From: Ilyomonas sp963847085 | GTDB taxonomy: Bacteria; Bacteroidota; Bacteroidia; Chitinophagales; Chitinophagaceae | Reading direction: 5' to 3' | Length of the DNA: 64,000 nt | NCBI GenBank assembly: GCA_963847085.1 | Contig: CAWJYO010000009.1 | Location: 744,001 to 808,000, forward strand | Position numbers and translations under genes: made by a program | Part shown: positions 36,476 to 46,418 of the stretch, piece after piece | How positions within the stretch are numbered: position 1 is the first letter of the stretch | Layout: the number at the start of each line of letters is the position of its first letter | The notes under the pieces: generated by a model | Databases searched by the model: none | What the model saw: only the letters and a program-made list of their open reading frames with translations | What the model was told of the DNA's origin: nothing

Positions 36476-37558
36476 TCATTCCCATTTAAACGTCTTGACA
36501 GCAACAGCATAAATCACAACTCCCCAAACTATCAATAAGCTTACGTCTTTCCATGTGCTCATCAAACCCAAACCTTCATAAGATATTTTGTGCATCGCGT
36601 TGTTGAAACAAGTAAGTGGTAGGAGGTTGCAGATTTTTTGCATCCATGCCGGAAAAACGGAAGTTGAAAAGAAAGTGCCCGACAATAAAAATTGAGGAAA
36701 AACAAAGATGTTGGAGTAAACCGGAATTACATTGTCGGTGGTGGCAACACCGCTTACCACAAACCCAAAACCCATAAACACCACACATGCTATGAACGAA
36801 AGCAAGAGCATATCAACAAACGTGGCAACGCCTTTCACAAACGCGAAGTTGAAAAATAAATAACCAAACAACATAATGATAACCACCGAAAGCAATTGAA
36901 ACAAAATGCGGCTCAGCCCTTCGCCCAGAATGATGGTACTTCGCCGGATGGGCGTTGCAAAAAAACGTTTCAGTACAAGTTGATTTCTTAAATTAAAAAA
37001 CAAAAATGCAACGCTGAACACCCCCGTTCCTAACAACGAAAAGCCTAACATGCCTGGTAGTATTCTGTCAATTTCTCTGAACTCCCTGCCTTTGATAAAT
37101 GTAATATTCGGGTTGATGCGCGCCATGTGATAACTGGTATCGCTGCGAAGAACAATTGAATTTAAAATGGCTTGAAGGATTTGTAAATCCTGCGGTTTTA
37201 CAATGTCTGAGCTGGTGAGCTGTATATTGTAACTGTTGTTCTTTTGTTTTTGAATGTCAACAATAGCAGTAATGGCAGCGCTCTTCAAATTGGCAGTAAG
37301 CAAGCTATCGCTAAGTTGGTTGTAAATGGTTATCCCCTTAATATGCGTAAGGCTTCTGTAAATGGAATTGGTTGTATCGCTGGTTTTCTTAAAACCAATA
37401 TTCATGGAAAAACCATTGTCGCCGATAGAACCGAAAACCAAAATAAAAATGATGGGGAAACCCAAGCTGAAAACCACGGTTGACGGGCTTCTAAAAATAG
37501 CTCGTAAACTTCCTTTGGCAATGGCAAGCATTGCTTTTACTTGACTATATTTCTTCAT
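36476..37558 (-). CDS. ABC-2 type transporter permease
   Basis: About 360 residues. N-terminal helix (AIFRSPSTVVFSLGFPIIFILVFGSIGD), a periplasmic domain of about 150 residues, then five helices in the C-terminal half (MLGFSLLGTGVFSVAFLFFNLRNQLVLKRFFATPIRRSTIILGE is the typical ABC-2 start). NIFVFPQFLLSGTFFSTSVFPAWMQKICNLLPLTCFNNAMHKISYEG is the characteristic ABC-2 late loop. No ATP-binding subunit is adjacent in the window, so the partner must be elsewhere. Start taken as the ATG at 37558, not the TTG at 37573. Confidence 0.85.
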   Translation of the reverse strand: MKKYSQVKAMLAIAKGSLRAIFRSPSTVVFSLGFPIIFILVFGSIGDNGFSMNIGFKKTSDTTNSIYRSLTHIKGITIYNQLSDSLLTANLKSAAITAIVDIQKQKNNSYNIQLTSSDIVKPQDLQILQAILNSIVLRSDTSYHMARINPNITFIKGREFREIDRILPGMLGFSLLGTGVFSVAFLFFNLRNQLVLKRFFATPIRRSTIILGEGLSRILFQLLSVVIIMLFGYLFFNFAFVKGVATFVDMLLLSFIACVVFMGFGFVVSGVATTDNVIPVYSNIFVFPQFLLSGTFFSTSVFPAWMQKICNLLPLTCFNNAMHKISYEGLGLMSTWKDVSLLIVWGVVIYAVAVKTFKWE

Positions 37559-37950
37559 AGAAAATCTGTGCAAAACAAAACTATTTGTTACGATGTAAAA
37601 AGAACAATGTTTTAAAATGTGTGATTAATTAACCGCGGAGAAAAGAGTAAATGAGGCTTCGCAGAGAGATGGATAACCCTGCCCGAACTCATATTGCTCT
37701 TTTCTATACTGTAAAATTTGTAAAGTGCCCGGTAGAAATCTATCAATCATATAGGCATAACCTTTCTTTTTGTATTGATTCTTGTATCTTGCGCGTCTCA
37801 AAAGCATGAGCTTAAGTTACGTGATGCTCTTACAATTAATTGGTATAAGGCTTTATCGTGAGCAAATATCCCGATATGACAGGCACTTCATTTTTTATGC
37901 AAAACAAAACATAGCACCCGCCATTATTTACGGCGCCACAGGAAAGGATA
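37559..37950. other. Intergenic region upstream of cysC
   Basis: 392 bases between the permease and cysC, which diverge. It starts A-rich; 37634-37670 has ACCGCGGAG...CGCAGAGAG words like the environmental-type repeats. TATCTTGCG near 37786-37794 resembles a -7 element. A 60-codon minus frame (37625-37807) exists but shows no protein-like pattern. No S-box-type riboswitch was recognisable. Confidence 0.35.
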
Positions 37951-38550
37951 ATGAAAGAGAACCTGCATATCATAACACAAAGTTTTAAAATAACGAAAGA
38001 AGATCGCCAGTTGAAAAACGGTCATCGTGCCGTTTGCTTATGGTTTACAGGTTTATCGGGAAGTGGCAAAAGCACGGTGGCAAATGCGGTTGAGCAATAC
38101 TTACACGCTCACCATTTTCAAACCTATATTTTAGATGGCGATAACATTCGTAGAGGCCTGAGTAAAGATTTGAATTTTACGGAAGAAAGTCGTGTTGAAA
38201 ACATTCGCCGGTTGGGTGAAGTTGCCAAACTAATGATGGATGCAGGCATTATTGTTTTGGCTGCTTTTGTTTCGCCATTTTTAAAAGACCGTAAACTATT
38301 GCGTGAGCAAATGGGTGATAGCTTTGTGGAAATTTTTGTAGATGCACCCTTAGAAGTGTGTGAACAGCGCGATGTGAAAGGATTGTATAAAAAAGCACAA
38401 CAAGGTGAGATCAGCAACTTCACTGGTATTTCTTCGCCGTTTGAAAGACCTGAACATCCCGACATTCATTTGCATACCGATAAACAAACCGTAAATGAAA
38501 GTGTGGAAGCTGTTCTCCATATTGTATTACCCAAAATAAAATTGACTTAA
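37951..38550 (+). CDS. cysC: Adenylylsulfate kinase
   Basis: Phosphorylates APS to PAPS in sulfate assimilation. 199 residues. P-loop WFTGLSGSGKSTVANAVEQ near residue 40, DGDNIRRGLSKDLNF, RRLGEVAKLMMDAGIIVLAAFVSPF and EIFVDAPLEVCEQRDVKGLYKKA, all of the APS-kinase family. First of a cysC-cysD-cysN run. 8 bases separate it from cysD. Confidence 0.95.
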   Translation: MKENLHIITQSFKITKEDRQLKNGHRAVCLWFTGLSGSGKSTVANAVEQYLHAHHFQTYILDGDNIRRGLSKDLNFTEESRVENIRRLGEVAKLMMDAGIIVLAAFVSPFLKDRKLLREQMGDSFVEIFVDAPLEVCEQRDVKGLYKKAQQGEISNFTGISSPFERPEHPDIHLHTDKQTVNESVEAVLHIVLPKIKLT

Positions 38551-38557
38551 TTCAAAC

Positions 38558-39463
38558 ATGCATAAATATTATCTCGATCACTTACAGGAGTTAGAAGCTG
38601 AAGCCGTTTTTGTAATCCGCGAAGTGGTTGCGCAGTTCGATCGTCCCGCCATTTTATTTAGCGGCGGTAAAGATTCTATTGTCATTACGCACTTAGCAAA
38701 AAAAGCGTTTTATCCTGCCAAAATTCCACTGCCCCTAATTCACATTGATACGGGTCATAACTTTCCGGAGACGATGGAATTTCGTGATAAATTGGTAGAC
38801 AATCTCGGCGTGCAACTCATTGTTGGCAGCGTGCAGGAATCAATCAACAAAGGTCGTGTAAAAGAAGAAATCGGCCTGAACGCAAGCCGCAATGCGCTGC
38901 AAACGGTTACATTATTAGATACGATTGAAAGCCATAAAATTGATGCCGCTATTGGCGGTGCGCGCCGCGATGAAGAAAAGGCACGCGCGAAAGAACGCTT
39001 CTTCTCGCACCGCGATGACTTTGGTCAGTGGGACCCAAAGAACCAACGACCTGAGTTGTGGAATATCTTCAATGGCCGTAAACATCAGGGCGAGCATTTT
39101 CGTGTATTTCCAATCAGCAACTGGACGGAGATGGACGTTTGGAATTATATATTAAAAGAAAACATCGCCATTCCTTCTTTGTATTTCGCTCATCATCGCG
39201 AAGCTGTTTACCGCGATAATACCTGGCTTCCTATATCGGAATTTTTAAGCTTGCGCGATGGCGAAACGGTTGAAACCAAATATATGCGTTTCAGAACGCT
39301 GGGCGATATTACCATTACCGGCGGCATTGAATCGGATGCTGATACACTCGAAAAAATTGTAGCCGAAGTGGCTGCCACGCGCAGCACCGAACGCGGTAAT
39401 CGCGGCGATGATAAACGTTCTGAAACTTCCATGGAAGACAGAAAGAAACAAGGCTATTTCTGA
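38558..39463 (+). CDS. cysD: Sulfate adenylyltransferase subunit 2
   Basis: Small catalytic subunit of ATP sulfurylase (PAPS-reductase-like fold), 301 residues. The PP-loop is AILFSGGKDSIVITHLAKKAF. Further family features: PLIHIDTGHNFPETMEFRD, AAIGGARRDEEKARAKERFFS and FPISNWTEMDVWNYILKENI. The C-terminal GNRGDDKRSETSMEDRKKQGYF is conserved in CysD. Works with CysN. It is followed by an intergenic repeat, then cysN. Confidence 0.96.
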   Translation: MHKYYLDHLQELEAEAVFVIREVVAQFDRPAILFSGGKDSIVITHLAKKAFYPAKIPLPLIHIDTGHNFPETMEFRDKLVDNLGVQLIVGSVQESINKGRVKEEIGLNASRNALQTVTLLDTIESHKIDAAIGGARRDEEKARAKERFFSHRDDFGQWDPKNQRPELWNIFNGRKHQGEHFRVFPISNWTEMDVWNYILKENIAIPSLYFAHHREAVYRDNTWLPISEFLSLRDGETVETKYMRFRTLGDITITGGIESDADTLEKIVAEVAATRSTERGNRGDDKRSETSMEDRKKQGYF

Positions 39464-39558
39464 TTGTTGATTTGTGATTTCTTGATTTGTGATTGAATCA
39501 ACAACAATCGCAAATCAACAACCATCATAAATCATAATTCACAAATCATAAATCTTAT
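39463..39558. repeat. ATTTATGATT-family inverted repeat cysD-cysN
   Basis: Left words GATTGTTGATTTGTGATTTC and right words GCAAATCAACAACC/CATAAATCATAATTCACAAATC pair imperfectly. It occupies the whole gap between two genes normally tightly linked, starting at the cysD stop. Confidence 0.75.
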
Positions 39559-39560
39559 TC

Positions 39561-40817
39561 ATGTCAAATACAAGAGAACTATTACGATTTACAACCGCCG
39601 GCAGCGTTGATGATGGCAAAAGCACATTAATTGGCAGGCTTCTTTATGATAGCAAATCTATTTTTGAAGACCAGATGGAAGCTGTAAAAAAGAGCAGCGA
39701 AAGAAAAGGGCTGGAGCATGTTGATTTATCCTTGTTAACCGATGGCTTGCGTGCCGAACGTGAACAAGGCATTACCATAGATGTGGCGTATCGCTACTTT
39801 GCAACGCCCAAACGTAAGTTTATTATTGCCGATACGCCGGGCCATATTCAGTACACACGCAATATGGTAACGGGCGCATCAACTGCCAATCTTGCTCTTA
39901 TTTTAATTGATGCCCGCAAAGGCATGGTGGAACAAACCTGTCGTCATTCCTACATTGCATCGTTACTGCAATTGCCGCACGTAATTGTATGTATAAACAA
40001 AATGGACTTGGTTGATTATTCGGAAGATGTATTTAACCAAATTGTAGAAACTTATACCGAGTTTGCCTCCAAGCTTAACATCAACGACATTCGTTACATT
40101 CCTATCAGTGCACTGAAAGGTGATAATGTGGTGAATCATTCCCAACATACACCGTGGTATCATGGTGCAACGTTGCTACATGAGTTAGAAACCATTCACA
40201 TTGGTTCTGATTACAACCACATTGATGCTCGCTTTCCCGTGCAAACCATCATTCGCCCGCACTCAACCGAATACCACGATTATCGCGGTTATGCAGGTAG
40301 AATTGCAGGTGGCATTTTTCGTACCGGCGATGCCGTAACGGTGTTGCCATCGGGCTTTACATCAACCGTAAAAAGCATCAATGTGTTGGAGGAAACAGCA
40401 AAAGAAGCTTATGCGCCAATGTCGGTTTCCATTACTTTGGAAGACGATATTGATGTAAGTCGTGGCGATATGATTGTAAAAGAAAACAATCAGCCACTGG
40501 TAAGTCAGGATTTGGATATCATGATGTGCTGGCTGAATGCAAAGAAATGGCAGCCGGGAACCAAATATTATTTGCGGCAAACCACCAATGAAGTGCGTTG
40601 TGTGATAAAAGAAGTGGTGTATAAAATGGACATCAACACACTGCGCCGCATGGAAGAAGAAACTAGCATTGGCATGAATGATATTGCACGTGTGAAGATC
40701 AGAACCACAAAACCATTGGCTTACGATCCGTATCGTAAAAACCGTTCAACAGGTTCATTAATCTTAATTGACGAAACCACAAACGAAACGGTAGCGGCAG
40801 GAATGATTGTGGAGTAG
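39561..40817 (+). CDS. cysN: Sulfate adenylyltransferase subunit 1 (GTPase)
   Basis: GTP-hydrolysing subunit that drives APS synthesis by CysD. 418 residues, EF-Tu-like. GTPase motifs: GSVDDGKSTLIGRLLYDS (P-loop), the switch region GLRAEREQGITIDVAYRYF, DTPGHIQYTRNMVTGAS and NKMDLVDY. The C-terminal part contains the beta-barrel domains (RVKIRTTKPLAYDPYRKNRSTGSLILIDETTNETVAAGMI). No APS-kinase fusion at the C-terminus, consistent with a separate cysC upstream. Confidence 0.96.
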   Translation: MSNTRELLRFTTAGSVDDGKSTLIGRLLYDSKSIFEDQMEAVKKSSERKGLEHVDLSLLTDGLRAEREQGITIDVAYRYFATPKRKFIIADTPGHIQYTRNMVTGASTANLALILIDARKGMVEQTCRHSYIASLLQLPHVIVCINKMDLVDYSEDVFNQIVETYTEFASKLNINDIRYIPISALKGDNVVNHSQHTPWYHGATLLHELETIHIGSDYNHIDARFPVQTIIRPHSTEYHDYRGYAGRIAGGIFRTGDAVTVLPSGFTSTVKSINVLEETAKEAYAPMSVSITLEDDIDVSRGDMIVKENNQPLVSQDLDIMMCWLNAKKWQPGTKYYLRQTTNEVRCVIKEVVYKMDINTLRRMEEETSIGMNDIARVKIRTTKPLAYDPYRKNRSTGSLILIDETTNETVAAGMIVE

Positions 40818-41107
40818 AGGAGAAGTTCAGCTGCAAGTACAAGGAGAGAAGTTGTTATGAAAAAATGTTTGTTTTTGCCACTTTTTTCACTTGTAGTTTG
40901 AGGCTTGTGCTTCTTTATTAAACCATATTTTAATCTTCTCTAATTTTATTTTAAGTTATCGGTATACAAATTCTGAAATATTTTTACCCCGAAGAAAATT
41001 GTTTATAAATAATTCTGTTACTGTATTTGTTTTTGCTGTAAAAACAAACATTGTATTTCATAAACATTCTCAATTATCTCAAATAAAATCAACAGTAAAA
41101 TAAGAGT
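40818..41107. other. Region upstream of UDP-glucose dehydrogenase with composite palindrome
   Basis: 290 bases, mostly AT-rich. At 41026-41048 lies TTTGTTTTTGCTGTAAAA followed by ACAAA, a near-perfect inverted repeat of the AAAAACAAA nonamer with a 5-base centre. The first 18 bases also occur at 14609 upstream of bamA. A further TTTGTTTTT is at 40868. No promoter matched confidently. Confidence 0.45.
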
Positions 41108-42473
41108 ATGAAAATAGTAGTAGTAGGTACCGGTTATGTGGGTTTGGTAACCGGCGCATGTTTATCTGAAGTTGGCGTTGAAGTGGTTTGCATTGACGTT
41201 CTTCAGCAAAAAATTGAAAACCTGAAAAAGGGCATTCTTCCTATTTATGAGCCAGGATTAGAAGACATTGTAAAACGCAATTATAAAAAAGGAAGATTGC
41301 ATTTCAGCACCGATTTAGCAGATTCTATCCGTGGTGCGCAGGTAGCTTTTATTGCCGTAGGAACGCCTCCCGGTGAAGATGGCAGCGCCGATTTAAAATA
41401 TGTGTTGCAGGTAGCTGATACCATTGGCAAACACATGACCGATTATATTGTTGTGGTAACAAAAAGTACCGTGCCCGTAGGAACAGCGGCAAAAGTAAAT
41501 GCCGCCATTGCAGCTTCATTAAAAAACAAGAAACGAAGACATTGAATATGACGTGGCATCGAACCCCGAATTCTTAAAAGAAGGGGCTGCGGTGGATGAC
41601 TTTTTAAAGCCTGATAGAATTGTAATTGGCGTAGAATCTGACCGTGCCAGAGCGGTGTTGCAACAGATGTACAATCCGTTTTTGTTAAACGGTCATCCTA
41701 TTTTATTCATGGACGTTCCTTCGGCTGAAATGACAAAGTATGCAGCCAATGCGATGCTCGCCACAAAAATTTCTTTTATGAATGATGTTGCCAACCTATG
41801 CGAATTGGTTGGAGCTAACATTAACCATGTGCGCACAGGCATTGGAAGTGATCCGCGCATTGGCAACCGTTTTATTTATGCGGGTATTGGTTACGGTGGC
41901 TCATGCTTCCCGAAAGACGTAAAAGCCTTGATTAAAACAGGGGAAAAAAATGGATACGATCTGCGCATTTTAAATGCAGTAGAAGAAGTAAATGAAGACC
42001 AGAAAAAAGTAATCATTACCAAAATAAAAAATTATTACGGCGGCGATATTGCAGGCAAAACATTTGCGATGTGGGGCTTGTCTTTTAAACCGAAAACTGA
42101 CGACATGCGCGAAGCGCCGTCGCTTGTAATTATTGATATGTTGCTGGAAGCGGGTGCTAAAGTGCAGGCTTATGATCCGGTTTCGATGCCCGAAGCAAAG
42201 CACATGATTGGTGATAAAATAACCTTTGTTGAAGACGCAACGCAGGCTACCAAAGGCGCCGATGCTTTGTTGTTAATTACTGAATGGCCAGAGTTCCGTT
42301 TGCCCGATTGGGATGAAATTAAGGCCAACATGAAAGGTCATGTGATTTTTGATGGCAGAAATATTTATACTGCTGAAGAAATGCAGGAGAATGGATTTGA
42401 ATATTTTGGCATCGGAAGGTATGCGCACGGCATCAAAACTTTGCAGGAAGACCAGGAAGTTATATTGCGATAA
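41108..42473 (+). CDS. UDP-glucose 6-dehydrogenase (one frameshift)
   Basis: Oxidises UDP-glucose to UDP-glucuronate with NAD. About 455 residues after removing one extra A near 41529-41533. Nucleotide-binding motif KIVVVGTGYVGLVTGACLSEVG at the N-terminus. The central domain has TKYAANAMLATKISFMNDVANLCE. Catalytic Cys in GIGYGGSCFPKDVKALI. C-terminal UDP-binding domain begins WGLSFKPKTDDMREAPS. The next gene encodes a decarboxylase using its product. Confidence 0.94.
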
Positions 42474-42490
42474 TCGCACAAAAACAAAAG

Positions 42491-42558
42491 CCCGCAGATA
42501 GCGCAGATTCTCGCAGAATAAAATCAAATTTTCTGCGCTCATCTGCGAAATCTGCGGG
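42491..42558. repeat. CCCGCAGAT...ATCTGCGGG inverted repeat, copy 2
   Basis: Same arms, length and internal words as 3186-3252. Located between the UDP-glucose dehydrogenase and decarboxylase genes, directly after an AAAAACAAA at 42480. Confidence 0.75.
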
Positions 42559-42582
42559 ATCATTTATTCATAAAATCAACCA

Positions 42583-43572
42583 ATGAAAAAACGAATTTTA
42601 ATCACCGGCGCGGCTGGCTTTTTAGGTTCTCATTTGTGCGATCGCTTTCTTGCCGAAGGTTATCATGTGATTGGCATGGATAACTTAATTACCGGCAACC
42701 TGCAGAACATCGAACACCTGTTTCCCTCGCCCGATTTCGAATTTCATCACCACGATATAACCAAGTTTGTGCATGTATCCGGCCAGCTCGATTATATCTT
42801 ACATTTTGCTTCGCCAGCCAGCCCGATTGATTATTTAAAAATACCCATTCAAACCTTAAAAGTAGGTGCGCATGGTACGCACAATTTGTTGGGTTTGGCA
42901 AAAGATAAAGGCGCCAGGATCCTTGTGGCATCTACATCCGAAGTATATGGCGATCCAAGCGTTCATCCGCAAAAAGAAACGTATTGGGGTAATGTAAACC
43001 CGGTGGGTCCGCGTGGTGTATATGATGAAGCCAAACGTTACCAGGAAGCCATCACCATGGCTTATCACACGTATCACGGTTTGGAAACGCGCATTATTCG
43101 CATCTTCAATACGTATGGGCCGCGTATGCGATTGAATGATGGTCGCGTGTTGCCTGCGTTTATTGGTCAGGCCCTGCGGGGTGAAGATTTAACGGTGTTT
43201 GGCGATGGATCGCAAACGCGTTCATTTTGTTATGTTGATGATTTGGTAGAAGGCATTTATCGCTTGCTGCACAGCAATTATGCAAGCCCGGTAAATGTTG
43301 GCAACCCTTCTGAAATTACCATTAAAGATTTTGCAGAAGAGATATTAAAACTAACGGGTGCAAATCAAAAAATTATTTACAAGCCTTTGCCAACCGATGA
43401 TCCAAAACAACGTCAACCTGATATTACTTTGGCAAGACAACTCTTGGGATGGGAACCTAAAGTAGGCAGGGAAGAAGGCTTGCAAAAAACGTATGAATAC
43501 TTCCAGTCATTAACGATGGATGATTTGTATAAAAAAGAACACAAAGACTTTTCATCGTACGTGAAGCAATAA
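42583..43572 (+). CDS. UDP-glucuronate decarboxylase (UDP-xylose synthase)
   Basis: Short-chain-dehydrogenase-like enzyme, 329 residues, that turns UDP-glucuronate to UDP-xylose. Rossmann start RILITGAAGFLGSHLCDRFL. HFASPASPIDYLKIPIQTLKVGAHGTHNLLGLAK is the typical UXS block. Catalytic triad residues in LVASTSEVYGDP (Thr/Ser) and GPRGVYDEAKRYQEA (Tyr-x3-Lys). The neighbouring dehydrogenase supplies its substrate, so the two make UDP-xylose, probably for surface polysaccharide. Confidence 0.95.
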   Translation: MKKRILITGAAGFLGSHLCDRFLAEGYHVIGMDNLITGNLQNIEHLFPSPDFEFHHHDITKFVHVSGQLDYILHFASPASPIDYLKIPIQTLKVGAHGTHNLLGLAKDKGARILVASTSEVYGDPSVHPQKETYWGNVNPVGPRGVYDEAKRYQEAITMAYHTYHGLETRIIRIFNTYGPRMRLNDGRVLPAFIGQALRGEDLTVFGDGSQTRSFCYVDDLVEGIYRLLHSNYASPVNVGNPSEITIKDFAEEILKLTGANQKIIYKPLPTDDPKQRQPDITLARQLLGWEPKVGREEGLQKTYEYFQSLTMDDLYKKEHKDFSSYVKQ

Positions 43573-43594
43573 GCTTTGTTTTTGCCTCTTTTTT

Positions 43595-43657
43595 GCCACG
43601 AAGGCTGTAGACACAAAGTTTGTTTTTATAACTTTTTATGTTTTCGTTCTTCGTGGC
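43595..43657. repeat. GCCACGAAG...CTTCGTGGC inverted repeat
   Basis: A hairpin related to 6189-6287 and 56786-56877, arms GCCACGAAG/CTTCGTGGC, with TTTGTTTTT (43619) in the loop. Further TTTGTTTTT words flank it at 43575 and 43661, three in under 100 bases. Confidence 0.75.
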
Positions 43658-43746
43658 AAATTTGTTTTTGAGAGTATCTTTTAACTTGAATTGATATTGA
43701 AATTGGGCAGTGGTACAGTTTGAAATATCGGTAAAACAAAATCATC

Positions 43747-45456
43747 TCAATTTCTATTTACCGAAGGCATCATATCTATCACTTTCATTTGAATGCTTCT
43801 TGTGCCATTCCATTCATTCAAATCAAGGGTAAAAACAAAATCGAGCGGTACGCCGTTTTGCAGTAAGTAAAATTTATCAGCCATACCAAAACCAATACCG
43901 GTAAGCATTACATCGCCCTGCTTCATTACAAACCGCAGGTGCTGTTCTTTTACAATTTTTGAATAACCACTTTCATATACAGCACGCGCAATAAAAACCG
44001 GACGCATGTTTTGCGGCCCGAAAGGTTCCATCTGCTGTAGGATATTATAAAAAGAAAATGTAAGTTCTGAAAAGCTTACTTCGGCATCAATGGTTATTTC
44101 CGGCGTAAGCATTTGCTCAGTAATAGTGGCTGCAACAATTTCTTCAAACTTTTTTTGAAACGCATCTACCTGTTCAGGCAGCATCGTCATACCTGCGGCT
44201 GCAAAGTGTCCGCCATAACCCAATAAGTGCTCGCGGCAAGCATGTATTGCTTCATACAAATTAAAACCCGCTACGCTACGTGCGCTGCCTGAAACAATAT
44301 TGCCGTTTTGGGTAAGCACTACTGTTGGGCGGTAATAATTTTCAACCAGCCGCGAAGCCACAATGCCCACTACGCCTTTATGCCAATGATCTTTAAATAC
44401 AACCGTGGTTTTGCGTTGCACCATTGCATCGCTGCTGTTTATAAGATGAATGGCTTCCTCGGTGATGGTGTTATCGGCTTCTTTGCGAAAGTTATTATCG
44501 TTATGTAATGCTTCAGCATATTGCAAAGCTTTATCGTAGTCTTTCTCGATAAACAATTGCACTGCTTTTTTAGCATCGTCCATTCTGCCGGCAGCATTGA
44601 TACGGGGCGCCACAATAAAAACAAGATTGTTCACATGAAGTTCGCCCTGCATATTGGCAAGCTGAAGCAAGGCTTTAATGCCCATACAGGGGTTTGTATT
44701 TATTTTTTGCAAGCCATAATAAACAAGGATACGGTTTTCGCCATTGATGGGAACAATATCGGCAGCAATAGCCGTGGCAACAAGGTCAATGTATTGAAGA
44801 TACGATTCGCTGGGCAGGCGCAATTCTTCGCTTAAGGCCTGCATCAATTTAAAGCCAACACCACAACCGCACAGTTCTTTAAACGGATAATTGCAATCGG
44901 TTTGCTTTGGATTTAAAATGGCAACAGCATCGGGCAATATAGCATCGGGAAGATGATGATCGCACACAACAAAGTCAATTTCATTTTGCTTCGCTAAGCG
45001 AATGAAATCAACCGATTTTATGCCGCAATCGAGAGAGATGATTAAAGAAAAATAGTTTTCCTTTGCATATTCAATACCAGCTTTGGAAATGCCATACCCT
45101 TCTTTATAGCGGTGAGGAATGTAGTAATCAACGTTTGGATAAACACTTTTTAAAAACTGGTACATGCTGGCAACCGATGTAGTGCCATCAACATCATAAT
45201 CGCCATACACCAAAATTTTTTCGCCGTCTTCAAATGCAGAAATGATGCGCTTTACAGCCTTCAGCATGTCTTTCATCAGCCAGGGATCGTGAAGATGAGA
45301 AAGCTGCGGGCGGAAGTAATCTTTTGCTTCGTCATACGTTTCAATGCCACGTTGCACAAGGATAGAGCATAGCGTATAATTAATTTTTAAAGCCTGCTGC
45401 AATCGTTGTGCTTTCTCTTTATCTGCCGGTAGTATGTTCCATCTCTTCTGCATCAT
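43747..45456 (-). CDS. recJ: Single-stranded-DNA-specific exonuclease RecJ
   Basis: 5'-3' ssDNA exonuclease of the DHH family, 569 residues, normal length. Metal-binding motifs: KILVYGDYDVDGTTSVASMYQFL (DxD), ISLDCGIKS, FVVCDHHLPDAILPDA (DHH). DHHA1 motif: GGHFAAAGMTMLPE. The late OB-fold is present (FTLDLNEWNGTRSIQMKVIDM). The start overlaps the stop of the upstream polyprenyl synthetase by one base; a second Met follows directly. Confidence 0.95.
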   Translation of the reverse strand: MMQKRWNILPADKEKAQRLQQALKINYTLCSILVQRGIETYDEAKDYFRPQLSHLHDPWLMKDMLKAVKRIISAFEDGEKILVYGDYDVDGTTSVASMYQFLKSVYPNVDYYIPHRYKEGYGISKAGIEYAKENYFSLIISLDCGIKSVDFIRLAKQNEIDFVVCDHHLPDAILPDAVAILNPKQTDCNYPFKELCGCGVGFKLMQALSEELRLPSESYLQYIDLVATAIAADIVPINGENRILVYYGLQKINTNPCMGIKALLQLANMQGELHVNNLVFIVAPRINAAGRMDDAKKAVQLFIEKDYDKALQYAEALHNDNNFRKEADNTITEEAIHLINSSDAMVQRKTTVVFKDHWHKGVVGIVASRLVENYYRPTVVLTQNGNIVSGSARSVAGFNLYEAIHACREHLLGYGGHFAAAGMTMLPEQVDAFQKKFEEIVAATITEQMLTPEITIDAEVSFSELTFSFYNILQQMEPFGPQNMRPVFIARAVYESGYSKIVKEQHLRFVMKQGDVMLTGIGFGMADKFYLLQNGVPLDFVFTLDLNEWNGTRSIQMKVIDMMPSVNRN

Positions 45457-46418
45457 TAATAAGTACGGTCAGTTGTATATCTTACTAAATCTTCCAGTGC
45501 ATCACGCACTTCATTCTGCTGAAAACGATACAAGATAGCCAATGCTTCATCACGAAACGAAAGCATTTTTTGCTGGGCATAAGCTATGCCGCCGGTTTGT
45601 TGCACTGTATCAATTACAAACCGAACTTTATCTTTGTTTTTGTTATTATTTTTTACAATGTTAATGAGTTGCCTTCGCAGCGATGCATCCACATGGTTCA
45701 ATGTATAAATAAGAGGCAAGGTTAATTTTTTTTCTTTGATGTCGTTGCCCGTGGGCTTGCCTATTTTTTCATTGCCATAATCAAACAAATCGTCTTTGAT
45801 TTGAAAAGCCATTCCTGTTTTTTCACCAAACAAACGCATTTGCTCAATGTCTTCATCACTGGTAAAAGTGGTAGATGCGCCAGCCGCGCAGGCCGAAGCC
45901 AGCAGCGATGCGGTTTTGCCATTGATGATGTCATAATAAATGCTTTCATCAATATTTAAATTACGGGCTTTTTCCATTTGCAGCAATTCACCTTCACTCA
46001 TCATCTTCACGGCGCGAGACATTAGTTGCAGTATTTTAAAATCGTTGTTATCCAGCGAAAGCAACAAACCTTTTGATAGCAGGTAATCTCCTACCAGCAC
46101 AGCCACTTTGTTTTTCCACAGTGCATTAATGGAAAAAAAGCCACGCCGTTCAAAAGATTCGTCCACTACATCATCGTGAACAAGAGTAGCGGTGTGCAAC
46201 AGTTCCACCAATGAGGCTGCACGATACGAAGCTGTATTAATTTCCCCACCCAGGCGCGCGCTCAGCAACACAAACATAGGGCGCAGTTGCTTGCCTTTAC
46301 GCTTTACAATATAACCCATAATCCTATCGAGCAATGGCACCCTGCTTTTTACAGCATCCTTAAAATAAGCCTCAAACTCTGTGAGTTGCTTACTGATGAT
46401 TTTATTTGCTTTTTCCAT
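45456..46418 (-). CDS. Trans-polyprenyl diphosphate synthase
   Basis: Polyprenyl synthetase family, 320 residues, likely octaprenyl or heptaprenyl diphosphate synthase for quinone side chains. First Asp-rich motif in LLHTATLVHDDVVDESFERRG; second in GMAFQIKDDLFDYG. KGKQLRPMFVLLSARLGG precedes the first motif as usual. Chain length cannot be inferred firmly. Transcriptionally coupled to recJ (one-base overlap). Confidence 0.93.
   Translation of the reverse strand: MEKANKIISKQLTEFEAYFKDAVKSRVPLLDRIMGYIVKRKGKQLRPMFVLLSARLGGEINTASYRAASLVELLHTATLVHDDVVDESFERRGFFSINALWKNKVAVLVGDYLLSKGLLLSLDNNDFKILQLMSRAVKMMSEGELLQMEKARNLNIDESIYYDIINGKTASLLASACAAGASTTFTSDEDIEQMRLFGEKTGMAFQIKDDLFDYGNEKIGKPTGNDIKEKKLTLPLIYTLNHVDASLRRQLINIVKNNNKNKDKVRFVIDTVQQTGGIAYAQQKMLSFRDEALAILYRFQQNEVRDALEDLVRYTTDRTY

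Noticed and set aside
37625..37807. 60-codon minus-strand frame upstream of cysC
   Set aside because: No hydrophobic, domain or repeat pattern; it overlaps repeat-like sequence and a possible promoter.
37559..37950. S-box (SAM) riboswitch ahead of cysC
   Set aside because: The conserved core sequences are missing.
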